Notes: a model not told the origin generated them from the sequence alone. A stretch of 64,000 nt of DNA from Hyphomicrobiales bacterium (GCA_900473415.1 UCLR01000032.1:322990-386989); one strand, 5' to 3'; shown: positions 51,973 to 61,912, numbered from the stretch's first letter. Numbers and translations: made by a program.

Positions 51973-53067
51973 GTGAACGGCAGGCGCGTAACAATTCGGG
52001 ATGTCGCCGGTCGCGCGGGAGTGTCCATCGCGACGGTCTCGAACGTCTTCAGCGGCAACAAGCCGGTGAACGAGGACCTGCGCGAGCGGGTGCTGCAGGC
52101 AGCGAAGGAGCTGGCCTACCAGGTCGATCGGGCGGCATCGCAACTGCGCTCCGGTCAAGCCCGCGTCGTTGGTGTCCTGGTCCCCGATCTCGATGACGTC
52201 TTCTTCACCTCGCTCGTCTCGCGGCTCGAGGTCCTGGCACAGGCAGACGGCTACGACATCGTCGTCGCAAGCTCCCGCGACAATGTCAGCCTTGAGCAAT
52301 CGCGCCTGCGCACCTTGCTCGCCTGGCGCCCCTCTGGCCTCATCGTCGTGCCCTGTTCCGACGCGGTTCCGCAAAACCTCACCGCCGAGATTGGCCGCCT
52401 GCCCATCGTCTTCGCCGACCGTGTCCCCCCGGGAGGGTCGGTCGTCGACACGGTTGCGATCGACAATCGCGAAGCCGGAGAGATCGCAGCGCGTCATCTC
52501 CTCGCGCTGGGCCATCGCGACATCGTCATCACCGCCTCGAGCCTCGCCATCTCGCCGATCCGCGAGCGCGTCCGAGGGGCTACCGAGCAGATACGAGGCC
52601 TGGCCGGTTGCCAGGTGACGGTCGCCGAGCTCGGCTCCGCTTCCGAGCCCGGTGCCGAGTTGTTCCGGCACTGGCTTGAGCAGCACGCGCAGCCGAGCGC
52701 AGTGATCGCTCTGACCAACGTCACGACGCTCAGTACCCTTTCGGCGCTGGCGCGGTTGAAGATCGATATTCCCGACCCCGTCTCCGTGGTCGGCTTCGAC
52801 GACTATCCCTGGATGAGCGCGCGCAAGACCGGGCTGACCGCAATCCGGCAACCCATCGGGGAGCTCGCCGCCGCGGCCTGGCAGCGCCTGCGCGCGCGCA
52901 TGTCAGGCGACGATGCGCCGCCGCAATCCATCGTGCTCCAGACGAGCCTTCAGGTCCGTGATTCCGTGCGCGATGTCAGATCGAGCGTCACCGCCGGCGG
53001 CCGGGACGATCTCGACACCACTCCAACCGAGCAGGAGGCGCCTGCCGCCCACAAAGCCGTTCACTGA
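51973..53067 (+). CDS. LacI family transcriptional regulator
   Basis: 364 aa from GTG 51973, behind AGGA; an upstream ATG at 51898 would place the operator inside the coding region, so it is rejected. N-terminal HTH VTIRDVAGRAGVSIATVSNVF followed by the hinge helix YQVDRAASQLRSG, and a periplasmic-binding-protein-like ligand domain (VVGVLVPDLDDVFFTSLV; VVGFDDYPWMSARKTGLTAIRQP). It lies between two sugar ABC operons and probably represses the downstream polyol genes and itself. Confidence 0.93.
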   Translation: MNGRRVTIRDVAGRAGVSIATVSNVFSGNKPVNEDLRERVLQAAKELAYQVDRAASQLRSGQARVVGVLVPDLDDVFFTSLVSRLEVLAQADGYDIVVASSRDNVSLEQSRLRTLLAWRPSGLIVVPCSDAVPQNLTAEIGRLPIVFADRVPPGGSVVDTVAIDNREAGEIAARHLLALGHRDIVITASSLAISPIRERVRGATEQIRGLAGCQVTVAELGSASEPGAELFRHWLEQHAQPSAVIALTNVTTLSTLSALARLKIDIPDPVSVVGFDDYPWMSARKTGLTAIRQPIGELAAAAWQRLRARMSGDDAPPQSIVLQTSLQVRDSVRDVRSSVTAGGRDDLDTTPTEQEAPAAHKAVH

Positions 53068-53133
53068 CGGACGAACCGCGTCCGCAATCACCGGGCCAGC
53101 AGAGCCCGTAGCGAAATAAATCCGGAGGAAAGA

Positions 53134-54009
53134 GTGCTATTTCAGAGGACGGCAAGAATACTGCCGCTGCTGGCGCCAGTGCATCTGCTCATACTGAGCG
53201 TGATCGTGCTGCCGTCGCTCTATGTTGTCTGGCTGAGCCTGAATGTCTCGAGCTTCGGCCTGGCGCCGCGCTTCGTCGGCCTGCAGAACTACTGGCGCGT
53301 CCTCACCGATCCGGCCTTCCACAGCGCACTCTGGAACACGGTCGTCCTCGTCATCGTAGCGGTCCATCTGGAACTGGCCGTCGGCCTCGGCATGGCTCTC
53401 CTCTTCGCCAGCGGCCTGCCCTTCCGGCGTTTCCTGCTCGTTGCCGTACTCGCCCCCTATGCCGTCAGCGAGGTCACCGCTGTGGTGATGTGGCGCTTCC
53501 TGTTCGACCCCGATGCCGGGCCGATCACGCTCGCGCTCAGGGCGCTCAGCCTGCCGACGCTCGACTGGTCCTTCGAGCCCTCCCACGCGATGATCCTGAT
53601 CGGCCTGCTGACGATCTGGCTGCACCTGCCTTTCACTTTCGTGATCGTCTACGCCGCGCGGCTCGCCATCCCGGCCGAGCTCTATGAAGCCGCGCGGATC
53701 GACGGTGCGACGCGCTGGCAGGCCTTTCGGCGCGTAACCCTGCCATTGCTCGGGCCAGCGATGCTGATCGCCCTGCTCTTCCGCTACATCTTTGCCTTCC
53801 GCCTGTTCTCCGAGGCCTGGCTGCTGACCAAGGGCGGGCCCGCGCGCTCGACCGAAGTCGTGGCGATCTACCTCTACCAGGAAGCCTTCAGCTTCAACGC
53901 CTTTGGTTCGGCGGCGGCTACGGCCTGGATCATGGTGCTGGCGTCGCTTCTGCTTGCCGGCGCCTATGTCTTCCTGCTCAGGCGCGGAGGGATGGCCCAT
54001 GCGCACTGA
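53134..54009 (+). CDS. CUT1 ABC transporter permease (MalF/UgpA-like)
   Basis: A 291-aa permease from GTG 53134 behind GGAGGAA. Six helices, and the EAA loop ELYEAARIDGATRWQAFRRVTLPLLGP near residues 187-213. First structural gene after lacI. It overlaps the second permease by 11 bases. Confidence 0.94.
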   Translation: MLFQRTARILPLLAPVHLLILSVIVLPSLYVVWLSLNVSSFGLAPRFVGLQNYWRVLTDPAFHSALWNTVVLVIVAVHLELAVGLGMALLFASGLPFRRFLLVAVLAPYAVSEVTAVVMWRFLFDPDAGPITLALRALSLPTLDWSFEPSHAMILIGLLTIWLHLPFTFVIVYAARLAIPAELYEAARIDGATRWQAFRRVTLPLLGPAMLIALLFRYIFAFRLFSEAWLLTKGGPARSTEVVAIYLYQEAFSFNAFGSAAATAWIMVLASLLLAGAYVFLLRRGGMAHAH

Positions 54010-54832
54010 GCGGTGGCTGATCGGGCTGGGCAAGGCGGTCGCAGTCGCGGCGATCCTGTTCTGGTCGCTCTTTCCGATCCTGTTCATTGCGATGTCGTCG
54101 CTGAAGCCGGGGCAGGACATCTTCGCCGTCCCGCCGAAATGGCTCTTCGCGCCGACCTTCAAGCACTATGTCGAGCTCTGGCGTTCCTGGGGCGTCTTCT
54201 TCGACGGCCTGTTGAACAGCCTGCTGATCACGATCGGCGCCACGCTGCTCGCCATCGTCGCCAGTGCCTGTGCCGGCTATGTCTATTCGCGCCATTCCGG
54301 GCGAGTGCTCGGCGCGAGCTTGCTCGGGTTGATTATAGTGCGCCTGATCCCGCCAATCGTAGTGACGTTGCCGTTGTTCCCGATCGTCAATGCGCTCGGC
54401 CTCAGCGACACGCATCTCGTGCTGATCCTGCTCTACGCCACCTTCTTTGTCTCGCTGGGCACGGTGCTGATGCGCACCTTCATGGATCAGATCCCGCGCG
54501 AGCTCGACGAAGCCGCATCGATGGACGGGGCGAGCCGCATGACCATCCTGCGCAAGGTCATCGCACCGCTGGCGATGCCCGGCGTGCTGGCCGTCGCGGT
54601 CTTCGTCATCGTCTTCTCCTGGAACGAATTCCTCTTCGCCTTCATCTTCACAGCAACGAAGGCCAAGACCGCCCCACTCGTGATCTCCGAGATGATCGGC
54701 TCCATCGACGGCGTCGACTGGGGGATTCTGTTCGCCGCTTCGACGGTGCAGCTCGTGCCCGTCCTGATCTTCGTCGTCTTCATGAACCGCTACCTCGTGG
54801 CCGGCCTGACCGCCGGTTCCACGAAGGGGTAG
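53999..54832 (+). CDS. CUT1 ABC transporter permease (MalG/UgpE-like)
   Basis: 277 aa from ATG 53999, overlapping the first permease stop. Helices such as AVAVAAILFWSLFPILFIAMSSL and LVLILLYATFFVSLGTVLM, and the EAA loop ELDEAASMDGASRMTILRKVIAPLAMPG. The MalG partner of the upstream permease. No ATPase gene follows in the operon. Confidence 0.94.
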   Translation: MRTERWLIGLGKAVAVAAILFWSLFPILFIAMSSLKPGQDIFAVPPKWLFAPTFKHYVELWRSWGVFFDGLLNSLLITIGATLLAIVASACAGYVYSRHSGRVLGASLLGLIIVRLIPPIVVTLPLFPIVNALGLSDTHLVLILLYATFFVSLGTVLMRTFMDQIPRELDEAASMDGASRMTILRKVIAPLAMPGVLAVAVFVIVFSWNEFLFAFIFTATKAKTAPLVISEMIGSIDGVDWGILFAASTVQLVPVLIFVVFMNRYLVAGLTAGSTKG

Positions 54833-54860
54833 CCAACCACAAAGAAAGAGGGAGGAAGCC

Positions 54861-56156
54861 ATGTCGAAATATCAAGGAAAGAAACTCACCCGGCGCGCAT
54901 TCGTCACCGGTTCCGCGGGCGCTGCCGCTGCCCTTGCCGTCAAACCCGCGCTCGCCGCCGGCAAGACGCTGAACGTGCTCAGCCATAAGGTCCATCAGAC
55001 CGTGCTCGGCAGCGGCGAAGGCGACCTGATGGCGGGCTGGCGCAAGGCCAACGACGCCGAGATCGCCTTCACGACCTTCGACTCGAACCCGCTGCAGGAC
55101 CGGCTCTTCCGCGAAGCCAGCCTGAAGGAGACCGAGTACGGCGTCGGCTATCTCATCGACAACCGGCCAACCTCGCAGATCGCGGCGCTGTTCGAGCCGC
55201 TCGATGCCTATCAGAAGCAGGACGCGATCGAGGATTTCGGCGATATCGCGCCTGGCCTCGTGCAGGGCATGACCGTCGACGGCAAGCTGATCGGCATTCC
55301 CGTCCGCCATGCGACGCAAGGCCTGTTCTACAACGAGGCGTTGCTGGAGGAAGCCGGTATCTCCGCTCCGCCGGCGACGCTGGAAGAGCTGATCGAGCAG
55401 GCGAAGAAGACGACTTTCACTTCCAAGGCCGGCACGCCTGTCACCGGCATGGTGCTGGCCAGCGACCTCGCCGTCTTCCCCGTGATGTTCGCCCGCGCCT
55501 ATGGCGGCGACTTCATCAGCCCCGATCTCAAGCTGGTGCCGAACCGTGAGGCGCTGGAACAGGGGCTGGCGGCGTTGCGCGGCATGTTCGAGGCCGGCAG
55601 CCTGCCGCGCAGCTATGCGACGACCAAGAACGACGACCAGGTCACCTGGCTGCAGCAGGGCCGCGCCGCCTTCACCGTGCTGCCCTTCGCCCGCGGCGCG
55701 CAGCTCAACAATGCCGAGCAGAGCAAGTTCCCGGGGAAGATCAAGGCCGTCGAGTTCCCTGGCTCGGCCGCGATCAAGGGCAAGATGCCGATGGCCTCGG
55801 TCGTGGAGGCCTGGGCGATGTCGATCCCGAAGAACGCCAAGGACAAGGCACTGGCCTGGAGCTTCATCAAGGAGGTCTCCAGCAAGCGCGTGACGCTGGG
55901 CATGGCCATCAACGGCAACGGCCCGGTCCGCGTCTCCTCCTATGCCGATGAAGGCCTCAAGGCGAAGAACCCGCTCGCCGCGGTCGAGGCGAAGGTGCTG
56001 GCAACGGCGCGCGGCGCCTTCCCGCCCTTCCCCGAGGCCGCCCGCGCCCAGGCGACCTTCCTCGAGGAGGTCCAGCTCGCCGTGCTCGGCCGCAAGCCGG
56101 TCAAGGACGCAGTCACCGCCATCATCGAACGCGTCAAGCCGATGATGCCGGCCTGA
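54861..56156 (+). CDS. CUT1 ABC transporter substrate-binding protein, probable Tat substrate
   Basis: A 431-aa family 1 solute-binding protein. The N-terminus KLTRRAFVTGSAGAAAALAVKPALAA carries a twin-arginine motif (TRRAFV) and hydrophobic stretch, so export folded through Tat is likely. Ligand-domain motifs include GIPVRHATQGLFYNEALLEEAG and ASVVEAWAMSIPKNAKDKALAW. It delivers the sugar or polyol to the two permeases encoded upstream. Confidence 0.92.
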   Translation: MSKYQGKKLTRRAFVTGSAGAAAALAVKPALAAGKTLNVLSHKVHQTVLGSGEGDLMAGWRKANDAEIAFTTFDSNPLQDRLFREASLKETEYGVGYLIDNRPTSQIAALFEPLDAYQKQDAIEDFGDIAPGLVQGMTVDGKLIGIPVRHATQGLFYNEALLEEAGISAPPATLEELIEQAKKTTFTSKAGTPVTGMVLASDLAVFPVMFARAYGGDFISPDLKLVPNREALEQGLAALRGMFEAGSLPRSYATTKNDDQVTWLQQGRAAFTVLPFARGAQLNNAEQSKFPGKIKAVEFPGSAAIKGKMPMASVVEAWAMSIPKNAKDKALAWSFIKEVSSKRVTLGMAINGNGPVRVSSYADEGLKAKNPLAAVEAKVLATARGAFPPFPEAARAQATFLEEVQLAVLGRKPVKDAVTAIIERVKPMMPA

Positions 56157-56166
56157 TCACCTTTCT

Positions 56167-56193
56167 ACCTGCGGGGCGTGTCGCCCCGCAGGT
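56167..56193 (+). terminator. Strong hairpin after the binding-protein gene
   Basis: A perfect 12-bp stem ACCTGCGGGGCG / CGCCCCGCAGGT with a 3-base loop, 10 bases after the stop and without a T-run. Its position after the binding protein and before the enzymes fits a partial terminator or an mRNA 3'-end stabiliser that keeps binding-protein expression high. Confidence 0.75.
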
Positions 56194-56230
56194 GCTCGCT
56201 CAATTCATCATACCTCGAAGGATCTTCGCC

Positions 56231-57670
56231 ATGTCGACCGCTGCGACCCGCTTCATCGAGGAGCCGGCCCGCTCCATCCCCGTCTCCGCCGAATATGACG
56301 TGCTCGTCGTCGGCGGTGGTCCCTCGGGCCTCACAGCTGCACTCGCCGCTGCCGAGGACGGCCTGCGCGTCGGGCTGATCGAAAGCCGCAGCTTCGTCGG
56401 CGGCAACATGACGATCGGCCTACCCGTGCTCGGCTTCCTCGGCCAGAAGGGCAACCAGATCATCGACGGCCTGCCGCAGAAATTCATCGAGCGGCTACGC
56501 CGGGAGCGCCAGGGCGCAAGCGAACACCGGCCCTGCCCGCTCCATATGGGTATCACGCTGGTCGAGCCGGAAGCGGTGAAGACGGTGGCGCTGGAGATGC
56601 TGACGGAAGCCGGCGTCGACGTGCTGTTCTACACCTTCTTCGCCGGTGCGCTGGTCGAGAACGACACCATTCGCGGCGTCATCACCGAAAGCAAGAGCGG
56701 CCGTAACGCGATCCTCGCCAAGGTCGTGATCGATTGCAGCGGCGATGCGGACGTCGCCTACAGCGCCGGCGTGCCGACCGAGAAGGGCAACGAGCATGGC
56801 GGCATGCAGCCACCGACGCTGATGTTCTGCCTTGCGGGCGTCGACACTGACGCGCTGCGCCTCTCGATCGCCAATGCCCCACCGGCCGCACGGACCTATC
56901 TCACCGACTTCATCCCGGCCGAGTATTTCGGGCAGAACCACCAGTTCATCGTCGTCGGCATGCGCGAATTGATGGCCAAGGCCAAGGCCGAGCGCGGCCT
57001 GCAGATCCCGAACGAGCGCACCATCATCATCACCGGCCTGAAGAAGGGCGAGGTCTGGATCAACATGACCCGCGTCAAGGGCACGGACGGCACCGATGCC
57101 CGCAGCCTGACCAAGGGCGAGATCGAAGGCCGCGCCCAGATCGACGACATCGTCACCTATCTCGTCAATTACGTGCCCGGCTTCGAGAACGCCTATTTCA
57201 CCAAGACGGCCCCCTTCCTCGGCATTCGCGAGACGCGTCGCATCCGCGGGCAATATGTGATGACGCAGGAGGACGTGCTGGCCTGCACGCATTTCGACGA
57301 TGCCATCGCGGTGGCGAGCTACCCGATCGACATCCACCGCCCGGCCGACGATGGCTGCACGCTGATCTGGTGCGGCGACTGCTACGACATTCCCTATCGC
57401 TCGCTGGTGCCGCAGAAGATCGGCAACCTGCTGGTTGCCGGGCGCAGCATCTCCGCGACGCATGAGGCGATGGGCGCGATCCGCGTCATGGCAACCTGCA
57501 TGGCGATGGGCGAGGCTGCCGGCCGCGCCGCCAAGATCTCGGTGCGCGGCAACCGGCCGCCGGCCGATATCGATGTCGGGGAGCTGCGCCGCCAGCAGCT
57601 TGAGCACGGGGTCTACCTGCGCAACCCCGACGGCACCCGTGCCGGGCCGCCGAACCGCGCCGCAGCCTGA
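56231..57670 (+). CDS. FAD-dependent oxidoreductase (FAD_oxidored family)
   Basis: 479 aa from ATG 56231 behind GAAGGA. The N-terminal FAD dinucleotide-binding motif is DVLVVGGGPSGLTAALAAAE, followed by VGGNMTIGLPVLGFLG, the IDCSGDADVAYSAGVP motif and a C-terminal LLVAGRSISATHEAMGAIRVM block. This is the family often found in sugar-degradation operons with unknown chemistry. One base separates its stop from the kinase start, so it is part of the same pathway; it probably oxidises the imported compound or a derivative. Confidence 0.87.
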   Translation: MSTAATRFIEEPARSIPVSAEYDVLVVGGGPSGLTAALAAAEDGLRVGLIESRSFVGGNMTIGLPVLGFLGQKGNQIIDGLPQKFIERLRRERQGASEHRPCPLHMGITLVEPEAVKTVALEMLTEAGVDVLFYTFFAGALVENDTIRGVITESKSGRNAILAKVVIDCSGDADVAYSAGVPTEKGNEHGGMQPPTLMFCLAGVDTDALRLSIANAPPAARTYLTDFIPAEYFGQNHQFIVVGMRELMAKAKAERGLQIPNERTIIITGLKKGEVWINMTRVKGTDGTDARSLTKGEIEGRAQIDDIVTYLVNYVPGFENAYFTKTAPFLGIRETRRIRGQYVMTQEDVLACTHFDDAIAVASYPIDIHRPADDGCTLIWCGDCYDIPYRSLVPQKIGNLLVAGRSISATHEAMGAIRVMATCMAMGEAAGRAAKISVRGNRPPADIDVGELRRQQLEHGVYLRNPDGTRAGPPNRAAA

Positions 57671-57671
57671 C

Positions 57672-59327
57672 ATGGCCGGGCATTTCATCGGCATCGATGT
57701 CGGCACCGGCAGCGCCCGGGCCGGCATCTTCGACCGGGCCGGGCGCATGGTCGCGACGGCCAAGCGCGATATCGCGCTCTATCGCGACGGCCCCGGCATC
57801 GCCGAGCAATCGAGCGCGAATATCTGGCAGGCCGTGTGCAACAGCGTGCGCGAAGCGATGACGCAGGCCAAACTGGCGCCGGACGACATCGTCGGCATCG
57901 GCTTCGACGCGACATGCTCGCTCGTCGTGCTCGGGCCAGGCGGCACATCCTTGCCGGTCGGGGCCCATGGCGACGTCGATCGCGACATCATCGTCTGGAT
58001 GGATCATCGTGCGCTCGACCAGGCCGAACGCATCAATGCGACGCGCCATCCGGTCCTTGCCTATGTCGGGGGCACGATCTCACCGGAGATGGAAACGCCG
58101 AAACTGCTCTGGCTCAGGGAGAACCTGCCGGCGACCTATGACGCGGCCTGGCAGTTCTTCGACCTGCCGGATTTCCTGACCTGGCGCGCAAGCGGCTCGC
58201 TTGCGCGCTCGACCTGCACCGTGACCTGCAAATGGACCTATCTTGCCCATGAGGGGCGATGGGATGCCGGCTATTTCCAGCAGATCGGCCTCGGCGATCT
58301 GGCTGACGAGCATTTCACGCGCATCGGCACCGAGGTCGTCCCGGGCGGCACTTCGCTTGGCCAAGGGCTGACCAAACAGGCCGCAGCCGAGCTCGGGCTC
58401 AAGCCCGGGACGGCCGTCGCCGCCGGATTGATCGACGCCCATGCGGGGGGCATCGGCTCGGTCGGCGTCCGCTCGCCTCACGGCGCGGCACTGACCCGCA
58501 TGGCTTATGTTTTCGGCACCTCGGCCTGCACTATGGCGAGCAGCCGCGAACCGATCTTCATTCCGGGAGTCTGGGGGCCGTATTTCGCGGCGATGGCACC
58601 CGGCCTCTGGCTCAGCGAGGGCGGGCAATCCGGCGCTGGCGCCGCAATCGAGCAGCTCCTTGGCTTCCACCCGGCAACGCCCGAAGCACAAAGCCGGGCC
58701 GATGCGGAAGGTCTCTCGTTGCCCGACTGGCTCGCCGCGCAGGCGGCCCGGAATGTGGCGGAGCTATCGGACGCGGCTCGCCTCGCCGGCGAGCTGATCA
58801 TCGTGCCCGATTTCCTCGGCAACCGCTCGCCCCATGCCGATCCGCAGGCGCGCGCCGTAATCGCCGGGCTCGGCATGGAGAGGGACCTCGACAATCTCGT
58901 CGCGCTCTATGTCGCCGGTCTCACGGGCATCGGCTACGGCCTGCGCCAGATCATCGAGGCGAGCCGGGCCAAGGGCGCCACGCTGGAAGCGATCGTGCTC
59001 AGCGGCGGCGCTGGCCGTCAGCCGCTGATCAGGCAGCTCCTGGCCGATTGCGCCGGACTGCCGGTGCTGGCGCCCGACGAGGTCGATCCGGTCCTGCTGG
59101 GCTCGGCCATGCTGGCCGCCGCCGCGGCCGGCGCCTTCCCCGATCTCGTGGCGGCCATGGCCGAAATGGCCCCCTCCGCGGCCGTGTTCACCCCAGCCGG
59201 CGGCGAGATCGTGAAACTCCATGCACGCCGTCTCGCCGCTTTCGAAGCCTTGCAGGCTGCCGCGCGCAAAGCGTGCGAGCTCATGCGGCCGACGCCGACC
59301 CAAGCCGTATCGGAGATCCCGACGTGA
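57672..59327 (+). CDS. FGGY-family carbohydrate kinase (ribulokinase-like)
   Basis: 551 aa from ATG 57672; the longer frame back to 57435 lies inside the FAD oxidoreductase. N-terminal ATP-binding [17 protein letters not shown], mid-protein [14 protein letters not shown] and C-terminal [20 protein letters not shown] are the FGGY signatures, in the D-ribulokinase (FGGY/YDR109C) subfamily style. It phosphorylates the ketose produced by the dehydrogenases nearby. It overlaps the next gene by 4 bases (GTGA). Confidence 0.92.
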   Translation: MAGHFIGIDVGTGSARAGIFDRAGRMVATAKRDIALYRDGPGIAEQSSANIWQAVCNSVREAMTQAKLAPDDIVGIGFDATCSLVVLGPGGTSLPVGAHGDVDRDIIVWMDHRALDQAERINATRHPVLAYVGGTISPEMETPKLLWLRENLPATYDAAWQFFDLPDFLTWRASGSLARSTCTVTCKWTYLAHEGRWDAGYFQQIGLGDLADEHFTRIGTEVVPGGTSLGQGLTKQAAAELGLKPGTAVAAGLIDAHAGGIGSVGVRSPHGAALTRMAYVFGTSACTMASSREPIFIPGVWGPYFAAMAPGLWLSEGGQSGAGAAIEQLLGFHPATPEAQSRADAEGLSLPDWLAAQAARNVAELSDAARLAGELIIVPDFLGNRSPHADPQARAVIAGLGMERDLDNLVALYVAGLTGIGYGLRQIIEASRAKGATLEAIVLSGGAGRQPLIRQLLADCAGLPVLAPDEVDPVLLGSAMLAAAAAGAFPDLVAAMAEMAPSAAVFTPAGGEIVKLHARRLAAFEALQAAARKACELMRPTPTQAVSEIPT

Positions 59328-60052
59328 CCCAGGAACTCACCGGAAAGACCGCCGCGATCACCGGCGCAGCATCGGGGATCGGCCTCGCCTGTGCGACGCG
59401 GCTGCTTGCCGCCGGCGCGCGCGTCGTCCTCGTCGATCGCGATGAGAAGGCGCTCGCGCGGGTCTGCGAGCCTCTCGGCCCTGAAGCGATCCCCCTCGTC
59501 ATCAACCTGACTGATCCAGCGTCGGTTGCCGGCATGATGCCGCAGATCCTGGAGAGGGCGGGCGCGCTCGACATCTTCCATGCCAATGCCGGCTCCTATG
59601 TCGGCGGGCCGGTCAGCGAAGGCGATCCCGATGCCTGGGACCGCATGCTGAACCTCAACGTCAATGCGGTCTTCCGCAGCATCCATGCGGTGCTACCGCA
59701 CATGATCGCGCGCCGAACCGGCGACATCCTGGTCACCAGCTCCGTGGCGGGTGTCGTTCCGGTGGTCTGGGAGCCGGTCTACACGGCCTCGAAGCATGCG
59801 GTGCAGGCCTTCGTCCACACATTGCGCCGCCAGGTCATCCCGCATGGCCTGCGTGTCGGAGCGGTCCTGCCCGGGCCGGTCGTGACGGCCCTGATTGCCG
59901 ACTGGCCCCAGGAGAAGCTCGAGGCAGAGCGCGCTCGCGGTGGTCTGATCGAGGCAGAGGAGGTCGCCGAAGCCGTCCACTTCATGCTGAGCCGCCCGCG
60001 CAACGTGACCATCCGCGATCTCGTCATCCTTCCGCAGAGCACGGATCTCTAG
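59324..60052 (+). CDS. Short-chain dehydrogenase, ribitol-2-dehydrogenase-like
   Basis: 242 aa from GTG 59324, overlapping the kinase stop. Cofactor motif [15 protein letters not shown]-like [10 protein letters not shown], and active-site Ser-Tyr-Lys in VTSSVAG and [11 protein letters not shown]. The C-terminal end [20 protein letters not shown] resembles RbtD. With the FGGY kinase it would give ribitol to D-ribulose to D-ribulose 5-phosphate; another pentitol or tetritol is possible. Confidence 0.87.
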   Translation: MTQELTGKTAAITGAASGIGLACATRLLAAGARVVLVDRDEKALARVCEPLGPEAIPLVINLTDPASVAGMMPQILERAGALDIFHANAGSYVGGPVSEGDPDAWDRMLNLNVNAVFRSIHAVLPHMIARRTGDILVTSSVAGVVPVVWEPVYTASKHAVQAFVHTLRRQVIPHGLRVGAVLPGPVVTALIADWPQEKLEAERARGGLIEAEEVAEAVHFMLSRPRNVTIRDLVILPQSTDL

Positions 60053-60127
60053 CCGTCGAGCCTCACCGCCAGATGTCCGATTGCTGCGCGAGGCGGACTG
60101 GTTGAGTGGCCGACGTCCCCATCCGGA

Positions 60128-60997
60128 CTAATCCAACCGCTTCAGCCCGAAATCATAAGTGAGCGTGTGGAAGGGCACGGCGCTGGTCGAGGCGTCGGGA
60201 GCCTGCCCGGCCTCGTGCCGGGGCCAGGCCCGGATCAGCGAGTCCTTCACACCGAAGACCGCATCGGAATCGAGATAGCGGTCGCCCTCCTCGAAGATGT
60301 GGGTGACGAGTGTCTCATAGCCCGGCGCCGAGATCATGAAATGCACATGCGCAGGCCGCCATGGATGGCGCCCTTGCGCCTCCAGCATTTTGCCGACCGG
60401 CCCATCATGCGGGATCGGATAGGCGGCGGGCTTGATCGTACGGAAATGGAAGCGACCCTGCGCATCGGTGCGGAAGCGCCCGCGCATCGCGAAATGCCCC
60501 TCCTCCTCCGCCGGCTTCTGGACGTCGTAATAGCCGTCATCGTCCGAATGCCAGGTGTCGACGATGGCCCCCGTGATCGGCCGCCCTTCAGGGTCGGTGA
60601 CGCTGCCAGTGACATAGAGCGGATCGCCTTCGACGCCGGGCGACATGTCGGCACCGAGCGGCAGTTCCGGTGCGGCGGCGACGAAGAACGGGCCGAGCAC
60701 CGTGGTCTCGGTCGCGCCATCCGGCAGGCGGTGATTGATCGCGTCGACCAGCATCGAGACGCCGAGTGTGTCCGAGAGCAGGATGAACTCCTGGCGCTTG
60801 TCGTCGCAGAGCGCGCCCGTGCCAGTCAGGAAGCCGATCGCGGCCTCCCATTCCGAGAAGCTCGGCTCGATCTCGCGGACGAAGGCGTGCAGGTGCCGGA
60901 CCAGTGCCTCGCTTACGGCGCGGACCCGCGGATCGGCTGCGTTGGCGACGCGCGCAAGCACCGCCTCGGTGATCGTCGTCTCGTCGAAATTGCGCAT
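60128..60997 (-). CDS. Intradiol dioxygenase, hydroxyquinol 1,2-dioxygenase type
   Basis: A 289-aa non-heme Fe(III) enzyme. The N-terminal helical catechol-dioxygenase linker domain (residues about 20-100) is followed by the catalytic barrel with the expected ligands: Tyr in DDDGYYDVQ, Tyr in PAAYPIPHDG, and the His-x-His of RPAHVHFMISAPGYETLV. It would open hydroxyquinol to maleylacetate, which the neighbouring maleylacetate reductase uses; this context favours hydroxyquinol over catechol. Last gene of a leftward operon. Confidence 0.9.
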   Translation of the reverse strand: MRNFDETTITEAVLARVANAADPRVRAVSEALVRHLHAFVREIEPSFSEWEAAIGFLTGTGALCDDKRQEFILLSDTLGVSMLVDAINHRLPDGATETTVLGPFFVAAAPELPLGADMSPGVEGDPLYVTGSVTDPEGRPITGAIVDTWHSDDDGYYDVQKPAEEEGHFAMRGRFRTDAQGRFHFRTIKPAAYPIPHDGPVGKMLEAQGRHPWRPAHVHFMISAPGYETLVTHIFEEGDRYLDSDAVFGVKDSLIRAWPRHEAGQAPDASTSAVPFHTLTYDFGLKRLD

Positions 60998-61015
60998 GGC
61001 GTCCTCCTTTTCGGA

Positions 61016-61912
61016 TCAGCCCGGCTCGCCGAGGCCTGCAAGGCGCTCGACATGCCTGACGATGGTCATGAAATCGGCCTCCCCCTCGCCCGCGGCGAGG
61101 ATGGCGGAGTAGCTCTGCCGCAGCACGGCCGCGAGCGGGGCCGGAACGCCGACCTCACCCGCGGCATCGAGGATGAGGTCGAGGTCCTTCACGAGCTGCT
61201 TGGCCGTGAAGGCCGGGGCGAAGTCGCGCTGCGCCAGCGGCCTGACCTTGTATCTGACGAAGGGAGAGCCGGCGGCGCTCTCCGCCATCACGTTCAGAAA
61301 GTCGCCCCAGGCGATGTCGCCCTTGCGCGCCAGTGCCAACGACTCCGCCATCATTCCTGCCGAGACGGCGATCATCAGGTTGATTGCGAGCTTGGCATAG
61401 CGCGCCTGCTCGGCCTCGCCGAGCCAGCTCTGCGCCCTTGTGAAGCGCGCGAGCACCGGGCGGATCGCTTCGAAGCTGTCGCGCGGTCCCGAGGCGAAGC
61501 AGGTCACCTGCCCCGTCTCGGCCAGCGTCGAGCTGCCGGAGATCGGCAGGCGCAGATAGGCGATGCCGGCCGCTTTCGCCGCTTCCGCGACCTCGACCGA
61601 GACGGCGGGGCTGACCGTGCTGGTCTCTACGAGGACGGCGCCGCGCTTCATGCGTCCGACGATGCCCTCCACGCCGGTCGCGACCTTCCGCAGCACGCGG
61701 TCGTCCGGCAACGAGGTGAAGACGATGTCCGCGACCGCGACGGCCGCCGGCAAATCGGTAGCCGGATCGAGTCCCTTCTCGGCAGCCAATGCGAGGCGTT
61801 CCGGACTGGCGTCGAAGCCGGAAACCGCCGTGTCCGACCTCGCGAGGCATGAGGCCATGGGCAGGCCGAGCTTGCCGAGGCCGATCCAGAGGATTGCGGG
61901 GTTCTCGCTCAT
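61016..61912 (-). CDS. NAD(P)-dependent oxidoreductase, beta-hydroxyacid dehydrogenase family
   Basis: A 298-aa protein of the 6-phosphogluconate/3-hydroxyisobutyrate dehydrogenase family: an N-terminal Rossmann segment ILWIGLGKLGLPMA, the substrate loop RLPISGSSTLAETG in place of the usual DAPVSGG, and the cofactor/catalytic area YAKLAINLMIAVSAGM with the conserved lysine. It overlaps the maleylacetate reductase stop by 4 bases. Role in the aromatic pathway unclear. Confidence 0.8.
   Translation of the reverse strand: MSENPAILWIGLGKLGLPMASCLARSDTAVSGFDASPERLALAAEKGLDPATDLPAAVAVADIVFTSLPDDRVLRKVATGVEGIVGRMKRGAVLVETSTVSPAVSVEVAEAAKAAGIAYLRLPISGSSTLAETGQVTCFASGPRDSFEAIRPVLARFTRAQSWLGEAEQARYAKLAINLMIAVSAGMMAESLALARKGDIAWGDFLNVMAESAAGSPFVRYKVRPLAQRDFAPAFTAKQLVKDLDLILDAAGEVGVPAPLAAVLRQSYSAILAAGEGEADFMTIVRHVERLAGLGEPG

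Noticed and set aside
60167-61852. A 561-aa plus-strand frame
   Set aside because: It runs antisense through the dioxygenase and dehydrogenase genes, both of which have clear catalytic motifs on the minus strand.
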